A stretch of 64,000 nucleotides of DNA from Wuchereria bancrofti (GCA_005281725.1 SSBO01000008.1:5337750-5401749), one strand, 5' to 3'; numbered from the stretch's first letter, positions 50,401 to 61,440 are shown. Made by a program: numbers and translations. Notes: a model not told the origin generated them from the sequence alone.

Positions 50401-50602
50401 GATTGTATTTCGTGTCAATCAATCAATTATTAAATTTGATCTTTTGATGTTCTCAGTGTCGTTATTCTAGATTACCACAGACCGTGATTATGAGAATTTT
50501 TATCCTGCAGTTTCTCATGATGGTTTGAAATTGTTGTGGAGCCGAAATACCACTAACATCCGACAGTTGAATTTGTATCTGGCACTAGTCGGCAAATTTT
50601 GA
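44447..50602 (+). CDS. Secreted double TolB/PD40-type beta-propeller protein
   Basis: Eighteen exons give about 735 residues. Half 1: 44447-44583, 44844-44910, 45124-45184, 45557-45724, 46235-46284, 46427-46588, 46806-46927, 47241-47460, 47722-47886. Half 2: 47997-48106, 48394-48460, 48558-48612, 48741-48890, 49113-49208, 49409-49524, 49818-49942, 50081-50285, 50471-50602. A signal peptide starts it (MHLFNIFLFLFAGTVIFAEL). Each half carries WD40-like propeller repeats of TolB type: GYDAEGAVSPDGRKIVFTS and GYDGGPFFSPDGSKIVFRAS in half 1, GYDGEASISSDGKHIIFTS in half 2. The halves align exon by exon. A stop-containing read-through past 48460 makes the first half look like a gene ending at 48481, but CEQ, donor GTTCGT and the next exon IFDLDLT match half 1, so I read one gene. 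The last intron needs a GC donor (CAG then GCATGA). Substrate or ligand unknown. Confidence 0.85.
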
Positions 50603-52712
50603 AGTTTACGAATTTGAATATTTTGTCAGTTTTTTAAAGAAATTGTTAATACGTTTTTGTTAATGAATTCTCTTGCTTGTAACCATTTGATTGGTTTGTA
50701 GTAGATTGATTTTTAAAATTTTATGAAATTGCAGACAGGTTTTTTAAACTGTCCATAAATCCTGCTTCCTTTTCTCGATATAATAGCTTCGTTTCCTTGA
50801 TATAATAATGTAATGCGACGACGATATATGTTCATTATAGATTAATAAAGGTAGAGATCATTTCAATAATGTAATAAGTAGAAGGTAATGCGGAATGAAA
50901 ACTTCCAACTGGGAAATATCACAAAAGATGCTCTTCAGGAATAGTGTTGATTAGCGCATTTGTTAGCTATTACTTTCATATTGATAGCATTCAAGCGAAT
51001 CGGATTAACGGAAACGAAAAAGAATTCAACTATAATCGTTAAGTAACGAACTGATCATTTTAGCCATTATATTATTTTTTGTCTTATTGAATAATAATCG
51101 CCGGGAAACTTCTATTTCGTCTTCTTAACTGATAATCTTGTCAAATTTTGAATAATTGAATAATGGTTGGGAATTATTGCCATCGAATGGTTTCGAAAGT
51201 TCTTAACTTAACAAAAGCAAAACTAGTTTATTCCTGTTTTAAATTAAAATGAAAAATAGTTTAATCATATCAAACGCACATTACTATGCGTTATCATTCG
51301 CAAGAACTTTAAAGTTTCGGTAAATATATATTTACATGATCTATATTAGTCCTCCAGTATGTCCTCCGCTTCCACCTAACATCCTCTGCTTTTTTTTTTC
51401 GGGATGAATAACGCCGGAAAATGAAGGTTGTGGTAACAACTATGACTAGTCAGTGGTAAGATTTGTGGTAATTTGGAGGAAAAGATGACAACAACGATGA
51501 TAATGATGACTACACACTCTGGCCTCGCCAGCAATCTGTGGTAGAGCCTAATATCTGAAATGCACATACAACTGACTAGAAGACTAAATTCATTAGAACA
51601 TAATAGTTTTTGAAGTTACCGAAAATTTTAAACAATGAACAAAGTTACTGTAATCTGATCATCCAGTTGTCGTGGAGTTTTGTTGAAGTATTTGCAGTTA
51701 GTCAATAGTTGGAATAAAAGTGGATTTCCTTACGTTGTTTGTAGAGGATTGAAGATTTGTGGTAATTTGGAGTGCTAGTTGCACCAAGTTGGTTGGGAAT
51801 AAGGTGTGTGCGTGTGTCTGTGTGGTACGTTGTGGATAAAGGTATGAGTTAAATCTTTATTTGTCAATGGTAATGATAACAATAAGGAATGAGATTAGTC
51901 GAGCGTAGTAATATCAACAACTGATGACTGTAACACGGAGTACAGTTTATATAATGAAAAAAGTAGGAGTGGTTTAGCTGTAATTATTTTAATAGAGGTA
52001 CATAAAGATCAAAGTTCTCAAGAATTGCATTATAATTGCTCAGATCGGAATCAATTTAGGAAGAATTTTACAATTATTTTAACAATTTGACTAAAGACTA
52101 AACTACGACATACTATAGTTTAACAATTGAAACAACTTCATATCCTTTGGGTTTTTCGCGAAATTGAAATTCGAGACACCAGTACTAATAGAAATTTTTC
52201 ATTAAAAATTAAAGCTACTGACTGATCTTTAAGATTATCCCTGAAAAAAAGAAAAGAATTTAAATAGGAACTAAGCTATTGCACATTTAAAAAAAATAAA
52301 TGTAATGACTATCTTTTATATTTTGCATTCATTACAACAAAATCAAAATGCATGCAAGAGCAGAGCAGTGTTTAAAAAATATTTTAAAAAATCATCACTA
52401 AAGCCTATCAATTAAATAATCATTTCAGAAGGTTGGAAATAAAGGATTCGACAGAAAAGCGCAAATGAGGACTGCCTGTATCACTTTTGGGAACTTCAAG
52501 GAATACATTTTCAAAAGGGGTTTAAGTATTTCGCAAAAACCTCAAAAACAATAAAACAAAACCACGCCATCTAAGAAAAAAAAGAAAACTTTTAACGAAG
52601 AAAATCTTGCGTGACAGCACATGCAACTTCTTATTCGTAAGTATGGCTGTGTTGACGTGTTTAATTTAACAATTTGCCTCTCAAATACTAGTTATTTCAA
52701 ACGAGAAATTTT
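50603..52712. other. Intergenic, no gene recognised
   Basis: Downstream of the propeller gene; AATAAA at 50844-50849 is its likely poly(A) signal. A GTGTGCGTGTGTCTGTGTGG run lies near 51805 and CA/AC-type and ATGATG-type patches near 51485-51515. No supportable exon. Confidence 0.5.
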
Positions 52713-53800
52713 CGTTTATCTGTCTAATGTTTATCACTTCATAACATTGTGCAGTACTGTGATAAAGCTTTCGTCCCACATATTTGTTTTGAGTCTTAGA
52801 CTGTTCAAAAATTAATAAAAAACTTGCTTTTTTAAAATTGAATTGAAATATGTGCAGCAGAATTAAACGTTTATTTAAATATTCAAGTAAAAACAAGCAT
52901 TCGAGGCATCGATAACTTAAGTAGACATTTTGCTTATCCTAATTTTATGATTTTCCAAAGAAAAAAGATTCGTTTTCCTAAAATACTAATTCTTGAATTT
53001 AAAATTAAAGTTTCTGAATTTTCTTCATACACTCTTCTCACATATGTAATTGAAATATATGAAGAAGAATTAAACAAATCAGGATCCAAAAGTGATTTCA
53101 AAATAAACAAGAATTATTGGTTGACTAATCTCCAAGCATCTGGCTTTCGGCAGTGCTCACAGTCGTTTAATATATATGTAATCACTGATATAATTTTTTA
53201 TATCGCAAATCTTTTATATTTTGTATTACATACAATCATCCATACAATCCTAGTGTTCGTTCAAATAGCATTTTCAGTAGATTTATGCGCTTCACGAAAT
53301 TTTTTCTTCTTATTTCATAATTTTTTTCTTTTTTTTTGAGTTTTGGGTTGGTTATTTCCTTCATATGTTAGTATTTTATTTTCCTCGCTAAATTTATTTC
53401 ATTTTCCAGTTCACTCGAGAATTTCAATCGAAAAACTTCATTTTAGGAGTCTACACTTCTTCCTGTTTCTTTCCAAAGAATTGTTGTATGATTTAAGCAT
53501 AAATCCCAATTCCAGGCAGAAGTTATACAATTTCGATTTCGTCACAGTAATATTGAATCAGTATTGAAATTAATAGTGAAAGTTGCTTGACAAAAATCTG
53601 CAAACGCAACGAGTCAAAACAAATCCATATTAAACATTCATATAGGTATTGATATTTGTTTATTTTTCCCCAAAAATTTGCATGGAAGCATTTCCTGTTA
53701 TAAAATTTTATAAATATCTTTTATGTGATTCTTGAAATTCCACAATTTATGTTTGATTCTTTACTTCGACTTAATTCGGATATTTAATTTTTCTATTTCA
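52713..53800 (+). pseudogene. Decayed partial duplicate of the AP3S-propeller interval
   Basis: About 52713-52920 is a diverged copy of 43645-43875 (shared ACTGTTCAAAAATT, TTTAAATATTCAAGT, then CATTCGAGGCATCGATAA versus TATTCGAGGCATCGATAA). Further on, about 53112-53175 resembles propeller exon 2 (TTGGTTGACTAATCTCCAAG versus TTGGCTAACCTTTCAAGCAG). About 53400-53660 resembles intron 3 and exon 4: AAAAACTTCATTTTAGGAGT versus AAAAACTTCATTTCAGGTAT, and GCAAACGCAACGAGTCAAAA versus TCAAACACAACGAGCTAAAA. Exon 4 here reads GVYTSSCFFPKNCCMI and then a TAA where the gene has Tyr. Introns are shortened and indels break the frame. This is a dead partial copy, about half the length of its source. The level of divergence suggests it is not recent. 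Confidence 0.75.
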
Positions 53801-53849
53801 GTTTCGTGTATACCTATCTGCATAATTTTCCTGTGGACACCATCTTATT

Positions 53850-54255
53850 TTGGAGGAGAATCTTTGTGAGGTTGAGATTATACTAGCGGTGATTCCCCAT
53901 ACCAGACAGATCAAGATAGACAAATATGCGAATGGGCTTGCTAACCTTCAGGCAACCATGTTAGAAGGACACCCTAACTCCAAATTCAAGAAGATGGAAC
54001 TCGTTCAGATCTTCCAACTGAGAAAAGATATTCTTATTACATGTAGGACTTGAGGACGATTGTGTTCGCGTAGTTATGCCTTATCTAAAAAGTCATTACG
54101 CAGATTTGAATGATATATTCACATTTGTAAAGCTCTGTACTAAAGGGCGCGGGACGAAAGTGAGAAAGTACATTGAAAGCCTGTATGTAGACCGCAGAGG
54201 AGACTACTTGCTCGCCACTGCCCTAAAAGATGATAGTTTTATTGGCGAAGCCTAA
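53850..54255 (+). pseudogene. Unidentified broken ORF pair
   Basis: Two overlapping frames look like one interrupted coding sequence. The first (53850-54053) has EVEIILAVIPHTRQIKIDKY and NSKFKKMELVQIFQLRKDIL; a shift of frame near 54043 leads into GLEDDCVRVVMPYLKSHYAD, NDIFTFVKLCTKGRG and RKYIESLYVDRRGDYLLATA, ending at 54255. Composition is much less AT-rich than the surroundings, as for genuine coding DNA. No start context, splice sites or family could be assigned. It could be part of a mobile element, as its neighbours are, or a decayed host gene. Confidence 0.4.
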
Positions 54256-54483
54256 AAAATATGATTATTTGTATACAGGAATGTCAAATAGTAAGAACAT
54301 ACTTTTTTAAAGGATCAACAAGCCGAAAAGGTTCATATTTACAGTATATGGTTTCGATCCACATGTAAACAAGTAGGATATGTTGGAAATCACTGAAGGA
54401 TTTAAAGGGAGTGACAGAGTGAAGACACACTCGATACATTTAACTTAAGTGATAAAGTGCTGTACAGTTCGGCAGTTCTACAA

Positions 54484-55100
54484 GTTCAATAACACGATTA
54501 CCAGTTCATTGCAAGGAACAACAGTAATGGAACGAAAGGAGAGCAACAATTGTGAAAGATTTCGTGAAAACTCAGTGGACTGTTGGATTCTTTAACATTT
54601 GCTCTGTGTTGTTCCCTCTATTCTTATTATTGTATAAGGGCAATATTGTGCGACCTCGTACAAGAACTAATAAAGGCTATTGTCGAGCAGTAGAGTTACA
54701 GCAGTAAGAAGTAAAATTAGAAGGATTTTCCCCGAAAAATCATGTTCGGAAACAATGGAGATGATGAGCTTTTTTCTACGACAGCACTACTTGCTCCAAA
54801 CGAAGAGGCCTCAGAAAAGTTGTCTAATCAAAGTTCGTCTCCATTCTATGATCGGTTGGCTAGCCACGGTTAGCGGACACAGTTGAACAAAAATGAATGA
54901 CAAGAGGTGTGTTCAGATTAACACTTGCATGTTAGGACATTACAACCTTGCTTGATACTGTACACTGTGGGCTTCCTAAGCATTGTTCAACAACACAATT
55001 ATCAGTTCATTGAGACACTGGTCGGAAGAAAAGTACAAAAGACTTTGTGAAAATTCACAAGACTGTCAGTGTTCTTTAATAGTTACACAAACTATCACAA
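54484..55100 (+). repeat. Diverged direct repeats 500 bases apart
   Basis: About 54484-54600 and 54984-55090 align: GTTCAATAACACGATTACCA then GTTCATTG, versus GTTCAACAACACAATTATCA then GTTCATTG; later TTTCGTGAAAACTCAGTGGA versus TTTGTGAAAATTCACAAGAC. Between them CAAGAACTAATAAAGGC contains an AATAAA. These may be decayed long terminal repeats or duplicated 5' regions of the adjoining LINE; the spacing is too short for an intact LTR element. Confidence 0.5.
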
Positions 55101-55199
55101 CTTAACATCACACTGCTGCTGTTGTGCTGTCCGTGAACTTGTTTTCATAAAAAAGGCAGCCTTAAGGAAAAGGTGCCGGCTACACTACTGATTCGGCGG

Positions 55200-56290
55200 A
55201 TTTAAAACCCAGATACACTTTTCAGGAGTTGGCTATCATGAATAAGAACTCAATCGTCTCCAAACTTGTTAATTTCCGGACTGATCATTCTGGTCGTATT
55301 ATCTCTTTATATCTGTTACTGCAAAATAAACATGCTATTCTTTCCAGTATATGCGTTCTAGCTCTTCAAGCTGAACCTTCAGAAAAAAGAAAAAACAAAT
55401 TCTACATGGACTTTCACCATCTCATTCAAAATCCTGTATTTGAGAACTTCCTTGGTGATTTCAACGCCAGAGTAAAATTCTGACGATTGAAAGGAGTACT
55501 AGAAAAGCATGGGGTTGGAAACTGAGATGACAATGATCACCCTCTGCAAGAGTTTTGTGCAGAGCAGCAGCACACCATCACAAAAACTATCAGACAGCTT
55601 GAACGCAGCCTGAATGCATCTCCGATAGAAGCACTATCACCTCATTGACTACGGCTTAAAATACCAGAGAAGTATTGACATGTCTGTCACACTTGAGTGA
55701 TGCCTAGTGCAGAGTGTCTAATGAGGTTTTTTGAATACTCACTAGATTGTAAATCATCCCTAGATCCCTTCCCTGAAATGCTTCGGCGTCCTGAAATCCT
55801 CTGAAGAATTCCTAAGATTCTCTTGATAGAAAAAAACTGGTTTGTTGAAAACTATCAGGAAATCCAGAAACTACTGATAACGGAGCTTATACTTTATAAT
55901 TGTTGTATTTTCGCTACTATTGGTTTCATTAATATTAGGCACAATAAAAAGCTTTGATGTGTAGGAATTATGAAAAAGGGAAAGTTAAAGGCATAACTCT
56001 TTTCTCCATTGCTGGAAAAATCGTGGTAAGCATACCATATCACGCGAATCCAGCAGTTCACATATCTAGGAAATGCCATTTTCTCAAAGCCAAGTGCAAC
56101 AAAAGCAGGTTGGCAAAGGCACATCGAGTATCTGAAGGCTTCATAAAAGAATCTTGAGCAATAAAACAGCTGCAGAAAGATGGGTCTGAATCATGGGTCA
56201 TCTCATGTCACCACTTACGACTTCTCGAACGCTTCTGTCAACGTTGTGTCTACAGTCTTAAAAATATACTAGACAAAATTCATATTGGAA
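55200..56290 (+). mobile_element. Degraded non-LTR retrotransposon (LINE) with endonuclease and RT remnants
   Basis: The frame at 55229-55483 reads like an APE-type LINE endonuclease: NFRTDHSGRIISLYLLLQNK, then KFYMDFHHLIQN and the FLGDFNARV motif (family LGDFNARVG). Past a stop, shifted frames give LQEFCAEQQHTITKTIRQLE and VMPSAEC, both typical of this EN domain. About 55830-55875 encodes NWFVENYQEIQKLL, like the linker before reverse transcriptase. About 55969-56025 gives KGKVKGITLFSIAGKI, the RT block usually seen as NYRGITLLSIAGKI; about 56060-56230 recalls the FTYLG and HLRLLERFCQRC region. Most of the RT, including the YADD core, is deleted and the frame changes several times, so it is inactive. 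The RTE/craniofacial-development-protein-like group is the closest I know. Confidence 0.72.
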
Positions 56291-57874
56291 AAAATGACAT
56301 AAATGATTTTTGATGTGTAAAATGTTCAGAGGTTATTTTTATTTCCTTGTATTGGGCAAAAGATTACAATATTGATTTTTCATTTTCAACTTAAAAGATG
56401 TTTGCTTTGTTTTTCTCCATTTTTTGAATCGTTTTATCACTTTGTACTAAAATTTAATTGATGAAAAAAATAGAAACGAATAAGAATTAAATATAGTAGA
56501 AAAAATTTATAAAGCTTTTTACAAAAAGTTCATGTTGAAAATTAATGTTCAATCTGAAAAAAATTTGAAATTCAAATTTAATGATTAACAAAAATAAGCC
56601 CACTTTTTACGAAAACTTGATGATAGAATATTATTTGCTTTAGGTTTGTATTTTAAACAGTTCTAAAATTTTTTGCATTGTCGGGATTTCGAAAATTTTT
56701 CCCGAAATTTCATGCCGGAACAGGAACAGACAGTGAATGCTGTAAAAAATTTCTAAAATGCAATCGGATTTCGAGAAATAAACTCAATCCAGCTGCTACA
56801 TTGCGCAAATATTTTTATGGATACAAATGTAAATGTAATTTAAGTTATTGTTTCATAAATATTAACTATCTCACAGTAATTTGAGTTGAGAAAAAAATGT
56901 AAAAAGTCTTTTTTAAACAAGTGTTACTGCAAATGATAACACTGATCAATTTTAATTTTTTTTTGAATGAATTACTTCTTAGTTTTTTATTTAGACGAAA
57001 AAATTGGATCGGGTTTAAACCCTTTTTACTGGAAAATAGAAACAACCAGTATTTTTTTTCCTCTGAATTCGTCAATTCATTTTTGATGACAAATTTTGAC
57101 AGTCGCTTCATTATATCGAAGAAGAAAAGGAAAGCAGTTATTTTTGACTAAATTTTTGTAATTTTTTTGAATTTTTCAAGAAATTTTTAACAGTTTTATG
57201 ATTTTTTTTTAGTGCAGTAACTAGTAAATGAAAGAGATAAAGAAGTTTTGATACTTATAAAATAAATCAATAAGTTTATTTTATCACTTCAAACTTCTAT
57301 CTATTAAATGAATAAAATGCATTTCGTCAATATCTAATGTTTTTTGATGACTTCAGCTAATTTGCATCAACATTTCTGAAATTTAAAAGGACACTTGAAT
57401 CTTCCAAAAAGGTGAGTAACAAACAAGTTTTAGATTATGATTTTAAAAAATTGGGACGTAAACGATGATGACTGAGTAAAATTACTTCCAAAAACGAATA
57501 GTATTTAGCGGTCTACTTTTTTGTCGTAGCACTTGTTAAGAAGAAAGTAGAATAAGTGAAATGGTGAGGAAACAAAAAAATCACGAAAACGTTTTATGAC
57601 TCATTAGTGATAGCTTATTAAAATAATATCAAATATATTCCAGACATGGTAGAACAATTGTAAAATATCTTAAAGTTTTTGTCAAAAAATTTTCTGTAAT
57701 ACCGATCAGCAATTCTCCAGTTAAACTTTATTACTAAAACGACATATATCTGTTATATGTAATTATCAGCGGCCTTAGTAAATCATTCAAGTAAACAAAT
57801 GAATGATATTACTGTTAATTTCAACCAAAAATTAACAAATCCTTTAATTCTAACCAATAAAATTAACAAAAATT
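56291..57874. other. Intergenic, no gene recognised
   Basis: Extremely AT-rich with long T and A runs. Short open frames near 56678-57151 are low in complexity and lack splice or family support. Confidence 0.5.
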
Positions 57875-57880
57875 TTTATT
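57875..57880 (-). terminator. Poly(A) signal AATAAA for secreted repeat protein
   Basis: Minus-strand AATAAA 44 bases past the stop of the gene at 57924-59143. Confidence 0.5.
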
Positions 57881-57923
57881 GGAAAATGAGAAAAGTATAA
57901 AAAAAAAACGAAGTACAGTGCCA

Positions 57924-59143
57924 TTAGATGGCAGTATAAAAACCCCAGTTATAAAGATATAATGGATTTGAATTAGGTCGAGTACCATATCTTCCTCTAA
58001 GAAATGATAAATATCCTTCATCAATTTCATCATCCATATCACTTCCACCACTCTCATATCGTCTACGATTACCATTTCGTCTGCGACTACCATTTCGTCT
58101 ACGACCACCATTTCGTCTACGACCGCTATTTCGTCTGTCATTTCCAGGTCTACCAGCAAAGTTATCGTTGATAAAAGACAAATATCCTCTTTCATCAATA
58201 AACGGTAAATAACTACTACCATACATCCGAATATATGATAAGTACCCTTTTTCTTCACCAATAATATATGGTGATCTAGTAGTAGTGGTAGTAGTAGTAG
58301 GAGTAGTAGTAGTAGTACGACTGGCATATGGTAGTGGATATTGTATGCCACCTATGCTAGGTAATGGTAGACCATAAGGAGAAACAATAAAATATGGTAA
58401 ATATTTTGCGCGTTCGATAGTGTTTGATGGTTTTTCGCTGCTACGTGTTGGACTACGATCGTGATGTTGATTAGCATTATTGTTCAATGACTGAAACAAA
58501 ATATATATATGTTTGAAAAGTTTGCCGAGATTTTTTTTACTTGTCACTTATGCAACTTAATTTAGTTAAGGATTGATGATATCTTTAAGCTGATAACATG
58601 AATTTTAAGAATGCAGCAAACTTAGAAATATAAAATTATCAAATTTTATTTTTACATTACATACGGTAACAAAATTAGACGAAATGATAATGCTAACATT
58701 ATCTCCCACTATATTGCCATTAAATGAATTGATTGCTACCGCATTAGCAGACGTTATCAAAGACAGCGAACTAAAAATATGACAAGTTTTTTTTTCCAAA
58801 AATATGATAAAATGTAATTTGTCTTATACTAATTCAACTTTTTTTCAGGGACGAAAAGTGATAAAAGTAGAACGGACTTCAGGAAATTTTTATGGTTATT
58901 TTTAATTTAGACATTTTTCTTCGACAGGTGCATTGAAGTGTCGAACTAGCTGTTTTTTAAAATATATGTATTTTTTGTAAATTTAGAGATTTATATAAAT
59001 TTGATGAAACTACTAATTTTCTTTTTGCTAAAAAATTTCTAAACATCTAATAAAAATAACTTAAAAATTACTGCAAAATTAACTTACATAGTTAAAATAA
59101 GAGTGCGCGTCACTGATTTTGCATTCTCTTCTTTACTGGTCAT
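57924..59143 (-). CDS. Secreted Thr- and Arg-rich repeat protein, uncharacterised
   Basis: Three minus-strand exons, 59088-59143, 58665-58770 and 57924-58490, join in phase (donors GTAAGT and GTATGT; acceptors TTTTTAG and TTTCAG) to 242 residues. It starts MTSKEENAKSVTRTLILT and continues ISLSLITSANA, a signal peptide of uncleaved-looking n-region then hydrophobic core, split by the first intron. Further on come a Thr/Pro run (SRTTTTTPTTTTTTTRS, probably O-glycosylated), a recurring aromatic motif (KGYLSYIRMYG, SSYLPFIDERGYLSFINDNF, EGYLSFLRGRYG) and a basic tandem repeat of RRRNG type, with acidic DMDDEIDEG after it. Many mono- and dibasic sites flank the GYLSF segments, which would suit proteolytic processing, but this is inference. 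No family recognised; a secreted structural or peptide-precursor protein are the options. Confidence 0.7.
58050..58145 (-). repeat. Coding 15-base tandem repeat (RRRNG)
   Basis: About five imperfect 15-base units encoding RRNGG/RRRNG/SRRRNG on the minus strand, with shared TTTCGTCTACGACCACCA-type plus-strand blocks. Confidence 0.85.
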
Positions 59144-61254
59144 TGTAAAAATATATATTAGAGAAATGAAAACTGAAACAATAATATTGCTGCAACAATA
59201 TCTATCCATTTTATAATGTTACTTTAGCTAGCCTTTTTTTGTTTTTTCATATGTATAATCAAAATTTTTGGCAAAAAATAGCAAAATGAAAGCAGAATGA
59301 AATTGAAAAGTCAAGGAAGAGTTACGATGTCAAACAATAGCGTTTAAAGGTAAGAAAATTTTCCCAAATGTGAAGAATTGGTCGAAAAGATTTGATAAAG
59401 TAAATGGAGAATCGTTTCTTAAAAAAAAAAAAAAGAAAAAAAGAAGAAAAAAACTAGAAATTTTCAACATTATCAACATTTTGGACGTCCTTTTAATGAA
59501 CATCATTATTTGGTTCGAATGATGAAATTTACTTCCCGACAAAGATATTTTTTCTCTTCTGTACTTAATTTATTAGTCTTCTACTGCACTTTTTTTACAT
59601 GCGTCAATTAGGGAGCTGTTTGTTTGTTTGTTACTTTCTAGAAATTTGGCGTATTTTTCTGGAATTTTGTTTTGAAATTTAAGTTTAAATACCAAAATTT
59701 GATGAGCAACACATGATGAACAATTTACGCAAGGACTAAATGAAAAATAGGTAAAAGTGGTAAGTGATAAATGGAATAAAATTTTTTAAAATTTCTTCCA
59801 AACTAAAAGGACATAATCGAAATTGAGATAAATACATTTTTACTAGGATAATCAACTATGAAATTAGCATTGATACGATCATGAACCGAAGACAGCAGAG
59901 TAGACATGAACCTGAAATGTTCATGATTAAATTTTGTTGAAACTGATGTGAGTTTAAAACTGTAGTAAAATCGAAGATCAAACTGAATAAGTTTAAGAAA
60001 AAACATTTCAAAACTTATTTTATTTCGATAAAAAGTTTAATTTAATCAAACTTTGTTGCATAAATTTAACAAGTTATTAATTTACCGAATAAAAAAAAAT
60101 AGTAAAAAGGAAGAATAAAATAACCTTGTAAGGTGTTTTGTTATATTATTTAGCGCATTCTCATACATAAAGCATTAAAATTTAAGCAGGTAATACAAAA
60201 GCATATGCGGCAGAAATTTGTGAAATTTAATTTTTTAAAATGATTAAAACGGTAAATATCTTAGATTCCACCGATTAATTTTTAACATATCTGCGAGAAA
60301 CTTTACACGAAGTGACAAAAGAGTTTCTGGAAAAAATTGGGCAGAATCTATACTGTATCTACGGTAAGGATTGGAAGTGATAGACATATCATTTTAACCG
60401 GATCTCATATCTACTTTGATCGTATCAGAAGATATAGTATTGAGATACACAAGAAATTCTCTGGCAATGTTGATAATAAGTGAGGAAAAAATGAACTGCC
60501 GAAAATTTTGCGCCCTTTTTTGTTCTTTTGTATTCGAAATTCCAGCTTAACGATTTTTTCACAAAAAAAATGAAATAAAATTAGCTGCAATATCTCAAAG
60601 TATCAGAAGAGATATGTAATAAGTATTTGACATGTCGCTTAGAAACTGAAATTAGTCTTCTCAAATTTTGAACCTCGAACAAGAATTTCAATTGGTCTAA
60701 CTAATGACATTAACAGCTTTCAACCTAATTTTTGGATTAAGTAGATTCTGTATAGTTACTGTGTATATAAGTAGTGAGTAAAGGGGAATGCTAGCAAGGA
60801 AGTAGTAGCCAACAAATGACTTAAAAAGACTGGAAATTTATTTAATTTATGAAATTTCTGTTTTTCGTTTTAAGTACTACAAATCAAATTTTCTAAGAAG
60901 GTCAAAAAGAAAAATATTTCCTTAATCTTTAAACTGATTGCCTTCCTAATTCGGCCTCAATTTTTCCTACAAAAGTAACCCCTATTTTTCCATTGAATAC
61001 CAATCATCTGCAACTTCAAAAGCATTTTGGTATTTATAGCAATACTTGTTACAAACAGTTTATTATGATCAGTTCGGCGTTGTTCAACAGAATAATTTAG
61101 TGAGAAAAAAAAATGAAGTAAATGGCTTTATGTAAATTGTTTCAAATGCTCTACTTTTTATATTCAATATTCAGATATTAAAAGAAAATGGTTACATAAT
61201 CATAACCTGAACAAATCAATTTTTTAAATTTAGCAAGAAAAGTACTGCCTATCA
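59144..61254. other. Intergenic, no gene recognised
   Basis: Contains an almost pure purine tract at about 59420-59453 (A-runs with scattered G). Short open frames lack splice and family support. Nothing else stands out. Confidence 0.5.
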
Positions 61255-61440
61255 CTACCCAAATGCTATTCTTGAGTTATTTTGCTTTAACTGAAACTTT
61301 ATTTCTTTACAGCAATTTTCTGCATACAATTCAACTGTAATTCTGCAAGTTGCAGTTGCCAGAAATGGAATTATATCTTCAAGCTCGAAATAGACATTGG
61401 TTTTGCGATTTCCTATTTCTTTATTTTCTACTTCACTCAT
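61255..61440 (-). CDS. Small hypothetical ORF with adjacent splice acceptor
   Basis: A 61-codon minus-strand frame starts ATG two bases after TTGCTTAG, a possible trans-splice acceptor at 61443-61444. It encodes MSEVENKEIGNRKTNVYFEL, then EDIIPFLATATCRITVELYA, soluble-looking and balanced in charge. A GTAAAG donor after AENC could instead splice it onward; no following exon could be confirmed. No family recognised. Confidence 0.3.
   Translation of the reverse strand: MSEVENKEIGNRKTNVYFELEDIIPFLATATCRITVELYAENCCKEIKFQLKQNNSRIAFG

Noticed and set aside
44447..50602. Recent horizontal transfer from bacteria of a tolB-like gene
   Set aside because: Eighteen exons, a eukaryotic signal peptide and host-like composition argue against recent transfer; an old origin cannot be judged.
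56678..57151. Overlapping short frames near 57 kb as genes
   Set aside because: Phe/Asn/Lys-rich translations of AT-rich DNA with no splice or family support.
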